Positions 1 to 12,000 of a DNA stretch of 64,000 nucleotides are shown here, in pieces. Position numbers and translations under genes: made by a program. Location: contig OZ037767.1 in NCBI GenBank assembly GCA_964035545.1, positions 5,914,207 through 5,978,206 on the forward strand. The letters are read 5' to 3'. The stretch is from Bugula neritina. Taxonomy: Eukaryota; Bryozoa; Gymnolaemata; Cheilostomatida; Bugulidae. Position 1 is the stretch's first letter. Each line of letters starts with the position of its first letter. Below the pieces are notes generated by a model. The model saw nothing but the letters and a program-made list of their open reading frames with translations. It had not been told where the DNA came from and searched no databases.

Positions 1-43
1 ACCAAAACCTCTACAATAAATTACAAAGAAACTTGCCTTATAC

Positions 44-3000
44 TTGTAGAGCTCAGTGCAGATAATAGTGGTGCAGACAACCCTGTGGGAGAGCTCATGT
101 AGGTGCGCGCGGTAGAGGCGGGGGAGACAACTCTACCAACACTATTACTAGCGCTGATAGTATAAGTGAACTCTGTATTGGGAGAGAGGAGTGTGTCAGT
201 GTAGACAAATCCAATGCCTAAAAACATATAATCAACGATATTCATCATGATAGTGCTCCCTCCATATCTCGCGGATCCATTTTTCACGAAATTTCATTAA
301 TCACAAGAAGGGCTAGAACCTCTGTTTTGTGGTTTATGTGTGTGTTTAGGGCCAAAATGACCAAATTTAACAGATGTGTGAGTTAGATTCCGTATTCTTC
401 TATGTAACATTTGAGGTTTCGGAACTTGCAGCTTAGTGAGATTTAGAGGGAGAGCTGTATTTTAACCAAAATAAATTTCTACCATAAAAACAAGTCAGGC
501 GTCATTCCAAGTGAAAATTCCATATGCTTTAGGATGTACACAGGTAAAACCAAATTTTAAAATTATAACAAAATTATTAGTGAAAATTGGTGTCACAATT
601 AACATAAAGCTCTTTAAATGAGCAGAACTTAATAAAGAGAAAGCAATCTACAACTCTAATAGAAAATACTCTAATAGAATGATTTATAACAAAGCAAATA
701 AACTCAGCAACCAATGATGTTGTGACAACAAAAGAGAAGCAATTGGCACAAATTAGCAAATATAAATATTTCAAACTGCAATTTAATTTCGTTCATTCAA
801 CTGCAAAAACAAAACTAACTATTCTCAACAATCATCCATTGAAATATTTTTAAAGAAAACTAAAATTAAGCTAACCCAGCAGGGCTAATGAAACCGAGGC
901 AAAGAATTTTTTTAAAAATAACTTGTTAGATGCGTAGAAAAAATCAGTGGAGTGCAAAATATGAATTACTGTTATGAAAATTCTTTAGGTGTGAATGTGT
1001 GGGTAAAACTTTTAAGAGTGTTTATAAACCAGGTTAAGAAGTTCTTTAATTTGATGAGGCGAATAACGATAATTGCTTGAAAATGCAAATTGTAAACATT
1101 TATTCCAAATGACGAGATGTTATGACAAAATATATGCCGATGATGACTAGCAGGATTCAAAGACCTCCCGTGTCAGTTCTCAAAACAAACAGGAAATCGG
1201 CTCTTGATAGAATTGTAAACCGATGACGAAGCAGGTTTCCTTGTTGTGTACGAAAATAGCAATTACAATGTATAGCTCAATCTTAGCGAATAATGCAATA
1301 GTATAAATATGGGTATTAATGCCTAAACATATATATGTATATATGTATATATGTATATATGTATATATGTATATATGTATATATGTATATATGTATATAT
1401 GTATATATGTATATATGTATGTATGTATATATGTATATATGTATATATGTATATATGTATATGTGTATATATGTATATATGTATATGTAAGCAGTAAATA
1501 AAATATAACTCGCAGTTATTACACAACTAGGCACCAATACCTTCATATATCAGCTCATTATTCCTGTACACTTTGTAAGAGTTAATCAAACCATTAGGTT
1601 TAGATGGTTGAGTCCAGGTAACTTCAATAGCGGTAGCAGACACCACCCGTAATATAGGAGCGCTTAAGTCTTGAGGAACAGAAGGTTTAGTTCTACCAAG
1701 GACAGGTGCACTGGCTGTGCAGCCTCCAGCTGGATAAAGAAATGTATCCAAGTAAATTCTTGGATTCTTAACCACAGAGATACATTTAAAACTTACATCA
1801 TATACATAAGTAGATAAATTGACCTTTGAAATATATCCACAAAGCCAGTAAGAAACAAGAAATATATTATTATAACAATACACAATTAATCAATTCCACC
1901 GTTGAAAAATCATATATGTCAATTTAAAGGACTCTGGATTTCAGCTAACAATGCACCCAACGACCTTGAAATGTAATGAGTGCAGCCATGAAGGGGGAAT
2001 AATATGAAACATGGAAATACATATGAGCAATGCCAGTGAACAAGCACATACATATAATCATCAATAAATATTACTCTAAACTTATACTATTCATAAACTT
2101 ATATTATTTATATTAAAAATGCCTTAACGAAAATATTATTTTGAAAACTGCCGGTAGAAGTTGATATTCAAAAGTGTTAGCAAATATAGTAACTAATTTA
2201 TTATTATACTTACGTGTAAGTAGGGTAATAAGTAGAGTAGTAAGTAGTAGAGGTAAGTAGAGTAGTAAGTAGACTAGTAAGTAGAGTAGTAAGTAGAATA
2301 GTAAGTAGAGTAGTAAGTAGAGTAGTAAGTAGAGTAGTAAGTAGAGTAGTAAGTAGAGTAGTAAGTAGACTAGTAAGTAGAGTAGTAAGTAGAGTAGTAA
2401 GTAGAGAGGTAAGTAGAGTAGTAAGTAGAATAGTAAGTAGACTAGTAAGTGGAGTAGTAAGTAGAGTAGTAAGTAGAGTAGTAAGTAGAGTAGTAAGTAG
2501 AGTAGTAAGTAGACTAGTAAGTAGAGTAGTAAGTAGAGTAGTAAGTAGAGTAGTAAGTAGAGTAGTGAGTAGAGTAGTAAGTAGAGTAGTAAGTAGAGTA
2601 GTGAGTAGAGTAGTAAGTGGAGTAGTAAGTAGAGTAGTAAGTAGAGTAGTAAGTAGAGTAGTAAGTAGAGTAGTAAGTAGAGTAATAAGTAGAGTAGTAA
2701 GTAGAGTAGTAAGTAGACTAGTAAGTAGAGTAGTAAGTAGAGTAGTAAGTAGAGAGGTAAGTAGAGTAGTAAGTAGAATAGTAAGTAGAATAGTAAGTAG
2801 ACTAGTAAGTGGAGTAGTAAGTAGAGTAGTAAGTAGAGTAGTAAGTAGAGTAGTAAGTAGAGTAGTAAGTAGACTAGTAAGTAGAGTAGTAAGTAGAGTA
2901 GTAAGTAGAGTAGTAAGTAGAGTAGTAAGTAGAGAGGTAAGTAGAGTAGTAAGTAGAGTAGTAGTATGTTCAAATACTGTTGCATCCCCACATACCTGTA

Positions 3001-6000
3001 CAAGCTTCCAAAACAAGTCGGTATTGAGTAAAGGGACTGAGGCTACCTATTAGTATTGTAGTATTTAAGCCTGAGTAAAATACTTCCGAGTCTAGCTTGA
3101 GATTATACTCAATTATCACACCATTAGTCATAGAGGGTGGCTGCCATCGCACCTCCAACTCTACAATATATATTATGTATCATCATTGTAATTAAGTTTG
3201 CACTTAAGATAAAAAATCAACAAAGATTTACAGAAATAAGTTGCAACCAATCAATGGCTGAGGAAGAAAAAGATAAGTACTACTTTGCAGATGGTTTAGG
3301 ACAAAAAAATTTAATTTTTTTCTATCATTTAAAGCTTATATTAAAAAGGATTATGAAAACTGAACGAAAACAGGAATTTTAAGATGCACAAGTTATTGGT
3401 GAAGCGCTATGAGATCAGCTCACTTTATAGTTGCTGAGAACTATAGCTGACTATAAATTAGTTGGCAAAGAGCAAGTTAGACAACCCAGTACCAACACCT
3501 GGTAGAACACTTCAACAAAAGTACTTTTAATAACAGTAATCTTGTACAACCATAAATTAATGGCAAATAGCACTCAAGCAAATTTTCTTGAATTTTCTTA
3601 TCTACTTCACTTTACTTTACCAGCTTAACTTCACAAAATATATTAATTAAAATATATAACTTGAAATTTCACAATGTAACTTACTTAGAATTTAAATGTC
3701 ATAAATATATGGTTTTCTTTACAAGTACTGGTGAAATACACTGACAGCATGCAGTGAGTGGCTATAGCATTATAACATAATCATTTACCTGTAGAGCTGA
3801 CTGTCTCGACAACTGGGCTATCTATAAACAAGGGTGACGACTCCTTAGTCCTGATAGACTGAGAGTCACTAGATGTGCAGCCAGCGGATGTACAGACAGA
3901 TATTACGTAGGAATAAAATGTGTTGGGTGAGAGACCTGAGTCTATGTACTCCTGTAAGATATGAAGATGTATTTAAGTAATGACAGTGAATATGTGCAGT
4001 AAGTACGATAAATACACTAAGGTCACAAGAGGCAGGCCATTCGAAAGTAGGAGTTGTGTCATCAAAATAATACAGAAAATAAAAAACTAGCTTGACACCA
4101 CTTTACATTTTATAATCAGGTAACTATTTTTTTTAATTTCAACCTGTGTTTATTAACTCAAAGAAAGTCTAACTTCACTCTAGTTAATATAAACCTACAT
4201 AAAAAACTATTATAAAATAAACATTGTGATTACAATGCATATTATAACATGTTTTATAACATATTTAATTATCTATACTGTATTAAACATCAACATGCCA
4301 GTTTATCTTATGTTCATAATCAACATAAAACATGAATTAAGAAATAAAGAAGTTCACCTTAACATGCAGAGGTGTGAAGCTCCAGGGAGTGGAGGCGTTA
4401 CGCGAGAGATGATAACTCTGAATCACGCCATTAGATGTGACTGGAGCCATCCACGTGATAAGCAAACTGTCGTATGACGAGCCTGGAAATATTTTGATTG
4501 TGAGAAATAAACTTTTTACGCAACATGCACAATCATTAAACTCATTTTCAATGATTTATAGTGGTACATATAGTACTTTGGTGAGAGAGGTAAATACAAG
4601 GTGGCTTACCATAATGACTAACAGTTGGAGGAAGCACACCACCAGGTGGCGCTTGTTCAGTTTCAACTGCTATCCATTCACTTTCTACAGACCCTTTAGA
4701 ATTACTGCTTCTAACCTTATACCGATAACTACAACATAAAATAAAATTGCAGTACAAATTTAATAAGTATCAGAGCCATAATTATTTTCAGTTTAATGTA
4801 ACTATACAATACTGTACCTATAATAGGGTAGAAGCTGTCTGTCTGTGTACTCATACTGTGTCAAGGACGTATCATTAGTAGAATAGACTATAATTGGAGA
4901 TCCGTCACGTTTACTCAGTCTACCTTGAGCTAGTCTAAGTACTTCATAGCTGACTATTACTCCATATGGGTTTAACGGGGCGACCCATCTGTAAATATTT
5001 AACATATATAATCAGCCTATGAAATATGACCTAAATACCGTATTATTACGATTCATAACTAGACATGTTAGTGGGCAAAGGGGTTGGCTTTAACACAGCT
5101 AACAACACTAATTCAGACTAAAAAAAATATATCAACAAGAACTTGTTTCAAAATTTAAAATAAGAAAAAACACAAATCTATTAGAGAAATTCTGCTGACA
5201 TTAAATAGAAAATGATGTTATATATGCCGCAATAATATACAAGAGTAAGTTTTCGACTTTCATGTAGGTGGGGTGGGGGAGTGGTTGGTACTAGCACACC
5301 CCACATTAGTTTAGAAAAATTTTTAGAAAATTTTCAGAAATTAATTTCGAAATTCAAGCAATTATAAAGTTACCAGCAACCATTCAATGACCTAGCCAAG
5401 ACATTATTAAATAGTAATTCATACCACAAGGTAGTCCCAGCCTCACCTGAGAGTAACTGTTGTACTGTTCACTTCTCCTACAGATGGAGCCGGCTGATTG
5501 GCTGGTAGAATCTCAGCCGTTGTAACCGTCTGCCAGGAAGCAGACGTACAGCCAGCAGACGTGCACACCTCCAGTCTGACAGAATAATCAGTGAAAGGCT
5601 GTAGCCTTAGGAACACAAACTCTCTACCTAAACCTCGGTACAGAGGGAATTGTGACCACTCCTCATGCAGAATATACTCCGTGATCTCCCCATTGGGCTT
5701 TTCTACAACAAATATAAAAAACAACTGTGTCAAAATAAGTGATAACTATTTTTTAAAACTTAATAATATGAATATCAAAAATTTAAACATTTAGTAACTT
5801 TTCAGTTTAAACCATCATCACAACACTATGTCCAATTTTCAAATTTACCACTCACCTTAAGTATATAAATGATCTAAATAATTCAGAGTGAAAAATCTTT
5901 TCAATATCAGATAACAGCAACTAACCTGGAGGCAGCCATTTGAGTAAAATACTTCTTCCGTTAGCCCGTGGCTCCGACTGTATTAGCCTGAGATTTGAAG

Positions 6001-9000
6001 GGGCGCTCTCACCAGTAGATAGTTCCACCCAACCACTGCTCACACTGCCAATTGAATTGTGGGCCGTCACTTTCACTTTGTACACAGTATAAGCAGTTAA
6101 CCCACTGATAGTAGTTTCTCTTTCACTGCCTGACACAGTGACGCTTCTTATTGGGAAGGTGAAGGTCGGCTCATCCGTCTGTGCTTGGTAACTGATGACA
6201 TACTCTGGAAAGGAAATACAATGATTACAACTCAAATGTAGTAATACATACAATTATCTATTACAAAGTCAAGAAAAATGAGTGAATTTGATAATTCCAT
6301 TTTCAGTAAATATTAAATGTTCATCCGAGCTGAAATTCATATTACAAATTAAGTTACTAAAAGTATATCAAAATGTAAAGTACAACTCAAATCCTCAAAT
6401 TATCTTCAAAATATAATATAACATAATATAAAGATAAATATAATAAAATATAAGATGAGTATAGAAAAATGTAATAATAATGCAATAAAATACATTAAAG
6501 CATATATGATACATTCTATAGAATTTGAGTTGAAGATTGAGTATTTGTTGTAGGAAAACTGTTTACAAACATGCAGGGTGCTGTAGAGGTTTTGGATACC
6601 ATTATTACTTATCTGTAACTATTTTAAGAAGCTAAATACCTTGCTGAGTCTATCTTATTTACATAATATAAACCAAGACATACTAGTAATAACTCCGTTG
6701 GGCTCTGTAGGAGGACTCCACGACACCCGGATACTATAAGCACCCAGTGGAATGACGTCGGGAGGAGATTGGCCAAAGGGAATTGCTTCTAGACTTGTGA
6801 TTTGTGCCCACTCGCTATTCTCCTCTCCCGCACTGTTCCGCACCACTACTTGATATTCAAACACCGTGTGTGCCGTTATACCTGTAGTGAATAGACATCA
6901 TGGTGACTAGAGTACACAAGCAGCATTAAATATGTTCAGAAGAGCTCTAAATAATGACATCACATGCTTAACACTACATTCCTGAATTTCTAATAAATAA
7001 CTTTATCCTGCTGCATGCAAAACTTCTACCATTCTTTCAGTTTGTTAAATTATCATAATCTTAATGTATTAGTTTGCAAAGCAGAGTGTATAAAAGGTCA
7101 ATTTATTATTTGAAAACAGCTGTTTTATTTTGCGAAGCACAGATTGAAAGAGAAAATAGAAAATTTTTAACATGAAAACTTTATAAATACACAACATATA
7201 TACACACCTGGGGAATCATCTATGAAGGTAAACGTTTCATTATCACCATCATGAACCATGGATGCGGTTGAAGGGCCTTCAGCAAGTCTTCTAAACACAG
7301 AATAGCCTGTAATCAGGCCATTAGGTAGTTGAGGACTACTCCAGCTCACATCTATAACCTCAGGTCCTAGGGCTACCAGCTGTGGAGGAGGTTGAATACT
7401 CGGGGCAGCTTCCATAGTAGTAACATATATAGCAGAACCTGTATAAAGTAACATATATAGCAGAACCTGTATAAAGTAACATATATAGAAGAACCTGTGT
7501 AAATAACATAAAACACGTATGAGTAAAACACTAGCCTGATTTCCTAAGAATAGCTTTCAGTGTAACAAAGTTTATTAACAAACAAAGCTAGTGACATTTA
7601 AAAACATTTGGTTGAAAACAAAAAGAACTAATGGCCACTTAGAAATTTCTTTACAAAAATCAAAAGTCTACATACAGTGACGCAGTTGCAACTTTGTGAA
7701 ATATTTAAAGCCAAAAAAATGGTTTCAATGAACAGCAAACAAATAACGCTGACTTAAACGCACCAGCAGCACAAGAATTCTCCACTTCTCTGAGACAAGC
7801 TCGAATCCTAACAGAGTAGCGGGTATACGGAGAAAGGGATGTTACGTTGTAGGACCTGAGACTAGCTGTCGCAGTACCGATGACCTCTGACCCAGCTTCA
7901 TCTCTCATAACAACCTAGGAAATACTCACAGAATAAACTATAAACAACCCCATATAATAACTGCATCGAGTTTTATGGCGAAGTCAAAATAAACTGCTAA
8001 ATGGTTTCGTCACTGTTTTACTTAAAAAAAACTGATTTTAGGACCCTATAAGTAAAGTTATCTTTATAAAACCAAGAATAAATTTATATAAAAATTAAGC
8101 ATCAAGTAGGTGTACTAAATCTATTTAATCTAACGAATAGAAAATTCTGTACCAACAAATGTACCTGATACTGATCAATAACACCCCCGGGATTTGAGGG
8201 GGCGTCCCACTCAACATAGACAGTAAAGGGGCTAAGAGCCTTAGCTAAGGTCGGCTGAGTCAAACCTCTAGGAGTTACTAAAGGTAAGTTCACAGAGTGT
8301 ATGGAGCCGAAGGAGGAACCAGCACCATTTATCACCTGAAACAGTTTGTGACACAATGAGTCTAAAATCACAGGTGTGTTGCCATTATACGCTGAACAAA
8401 ACGCAAGACTTATGAAATCAAATCATATAAGCATAAAAAACTTACATTAGGCTACTCTGTTAGTCAGAAAATGTTGTTCTGGTTTGAAAGTAATTTCACA
8501 CTTTACACAACACCTGGGTTCAGGATTATCATGTTCACAGTAAAGTAGTAATTAATCAACCAGAATTAAAAACTACTAAAAGCCAATTATCAAAATGATT
8601 ACAGCAATGCCCTATCAAACTCTTGTATTGTGTTACTAGCTTATAATGCCTAACTTACCACCATCTTGTATAGCTCCATCTAGTGGTGATAAGCACCAGT
8701 TACCGTAATTAAATGTTGAGTCATAGTATATCAGTTTACACTCACTATTGACTTTACAATAACAACTGCCATTAATCAAATATATTGATTGAATTATTCT
8801 TATTAGCTATTAAGCAGGTAACCTACCTCTATTTGGTATTGATAGATAACACCAGGAGTGAGAGATGAGTCATAATGACTCAGCTGCAGTCCACTGTACA
8901 CTACACTCCAGCTACTAGCTAAGGAGTTTATTAATTCACGTCTGCTGAGGATATACTCATCTATCTCCCCATTAGGTTGGGCAGGTAGAGACCAAGATAC

Positions 9001-12000
9001 CTCTAATTCAGAGTTGGAAAGTACAACAGTTCTCAGATCAGATAAACCTGTAGGGTATTGATACAAATATTGATAATACATCATAATGTTTCTTTTCAAA
9101 GTCAATATTGAATACAACTATAAATCTATTTAAATCTTAACTAATGCATTGCTAAATCATTATTCGCTGATAACTTGAATTGTTTAATAGTATATCAAAA
9201 TATAATAGAAAAAGTACATAAAAATACAATAAAACAATAATTTTGTCAACCATTTTCATAACAACCATTAAAATTGCAAACAATTCATGAACATATTCTA
9301 ACTTACTTCATTAAAATAAAAACCCATAGTAAATCACTAGGTAATGAAACCTTAAGTGTTGAGTGCAAACGAATGAATTCAACAAAAATAAGAAACTTAC
9401 TAAAGCTTTAAGTGAAAAATAATGGAAAAAAGTTTCAATATTTACAATAGCGTCATAATTCCCTGACAATACCTTCAGGTACTGCTTCTAAAGTTGTCAC
9501 TACAACTTCTGTGCTGTTTGTACAGGCGGCCTCGGTGCATGCTTCCAGGATATACGTCTGCTCTGTGAAAGGTTTTAGACCTGCAATAAGCTACCACATG
9601 TAAAAACCTACCATTCAAAGCTATCAGCAGCTGCCAAAAGTTGAAATCTTAAAATTCTTTAAATTGCAAGATACGTAAATACCATAACATCTGTAACTAA
9701 CCTTCAATAAGCAAATGAGTAACCCCTTCTTCATCCACCACTGTAGCAGACAACTGCCTAGTGTTATACACAACGTATCTGTGAATAATACCATTGGGTG
9801 CAGAAGGCGGTACCCAGTCCAACACAACAGTGGTGGAGTTCACAAAGCTCACACTAGGGGGAGTAACTCCCTGGGGAGGAGCTTGCTGAGTGGCAGCATC
9901 AACCTGCATGTACAAAGTCACCCAAACTAAAATTGCTAATTCACACAAACAAAGGGAATGAACTGTTTCTTTCAACATAAAATCATATTGACAACATAGC
10001 CTTAGGACTTTCTAATGTAGTGTCGTAGAGGACCGAACGTGGCCTGTGAACCCCTTATCCACTGCACAACAGGAAGAGACCAGTGGTACTTTACCCAACA
10101 CCAGGTGGTTTAATGCCATTACAGTTGATATATCAGTACAAATACTAGAAGGTGATGCAGTCTAAAGCAGACTTACAGAAATAGAGTCTACACATCCCAC
10201 CACGGTGCACGCAGTTAGCGTGTACGAGTACATCTGGAATGGTTGGATCCCATCGTCATCAACATATGTAAATGACGGGCCTGAAACCAACATAAAATGT
10301 GTTATATAGAATATTAGTATACACTGTACCACATAGTATACACTGTATGATATAGTATACACTGTATTATATAGTATACACTGCATTATATAGTATACAC
10401 TGTATTATATAGTATACACTGTATTATATAGTATACACTGTATTATATATTATACACTGTATTATATAGAATACACTGTATTATATAGAGTAATATATGT
10501 TCATAACAATTCTTACATGATGCTTAGAGTTACATTCTCAAAACTATAGAACTACAAAACAAATTGCAAAAATAAAACCAACACATATGATGCAAATAAC
10601 GTGTAAACAGAGGATCTGAAGCTATTTTACTGTCTTATCTAATCACAAAAACTAATGAAAAAACTACAAGAATTAGTTATACAAGAGTACAGTGTTCATT
10701 TCTCTTTACTGTATTAATCACTTTCAGCTGACTCAGCACCAGGTTATGACGTCTGCGCCTACCCAGTCTCTCTCGGTGCAGACGTCATGACTCACCTCTG
10801 AATATCTCCACTGGTTGACCACCACCAGTACTCCTCTGCAGTGAGTACTTCACAATCACTCCATTAGGGTGTGTAGGGGCAGACCACTCCAACGTTATCA
10901 TGTACAGTTGACCTTCACCTATTATAACAGTAGGCGGAGCCAGTCTAGCAGGCGTTGATTGGGCTGTTTTTATTGGTTGGTAATCTGTAGACTGAGTGCC
11001 AGCTTTGTTGGTAACAGAAAGGGTGTATTCATAGGTCGACCACGGATTCAAGTTAGTATCTGAAAACAGTCATAAAGATATTCCCAAGCATTAAAAAAGA
11101 AAAGAGCAACAGAGTTTCAGAATTTAAATTTTAGTAATTGAGATTCATACAGTAAATGCACACAAAATGGCAATATAAACTTATAAGTTGAACTACTGAA
11201 ATGCGCCAAGTTCTGCGTGCACTCAATTCTAACCAGTGTAGAGCCATAAACATTAACAAGTTAAATTGTCTCATCAAAATAAGAATTGCCAAAAATGACT
11301 TCAAAAAAATAAAAGTAAAATAAAGTGTTTAAACAGCTACAGCATAAGAGACAATTTTGTAAAAAAGCCGTCATTTCAAATTTAAAACTAGTTTACTTTT
11401 TTAGATTATAATAATCATAGTTGTAATAGAATTAAAATATTATTGCTATGGTATAGTTCTTTCAACTGTTACTAATGTTTACACATTATGTACATGTTCT
11501 ATGGCATTATTGCATACGGACTGTGTCTTATAAAACGTACATATGAAGAATAGACTATATAATATACATATATTACAAGGCATATCATGCAAAGACTAAC
11601 CAGTGTGAGTTAGTAGAAGCCCTGAGTATACAAGAACAGGTTCAGTATGACAAACAGTCTCCTCATCAGTTAGAGTAGAGTCATCCGCTCCTGTATTTGT
11701 TACAAGTATTCCAGTACAAGATCTTGTAGAGTCAAAATCACACTCATCACATCGAGCATTAGAACCTGCACAGAAGAGATTATGAGGAGTCAAAGTGATT
11801 AATAATAATGAGTCAAAGTGATTAATCATAATGATTCATAGAAGTTTTGACGTAATAACAGTGAGCTAGGCTAACAATTACAAAACCAAGAGGGTGAGAC
11901 AAGGTACCAATCTCAATCACATTCTATATTACTAGCAATAAAAGTTAGAACCCGTGTGGCCCAAAAAATAGTTCATAAGACTATAGAAATATTTCTTTTC

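Larger units (their letters stand above)
44..11059 (-). other. USH2A: Usherin exons 59-76: second part of the FN3 array, running off the left edge
   Basis: Exons 10796-11059, 10177-10280, 9702-9903, 9473-9580, 8827-9047, 8165-8335, 7764-7914, 7208-7438, 6684-6881, 5926-6204, 5447-5702, 4818-4988, 4610-4728, 4358-4482, 3789-3951, 2996-3160, 1541-1729 and 44-217 (about residues 3417-4513). They encode the rest of the split FN3, about 11 more FN3 domains and the start of another. Typical strands are [52 protein letters not shown] and [13 protein letters not shown]. Exon 76 ends in phase 1 at a plausible donor (ACAA/GTATAAG) just inside the left edge, so the gene continues outside. No transmembrane segment is present in the window. 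Confidence 0.88.

Noticed and set aside
2113-3053. Three long overlapping open frames (up to about 296 codons) on both strands
   Set aside because: They are products of the 12-bp minisatellite; period divisible by three keeps frames open. No domain, and they lie in a usherin intron.
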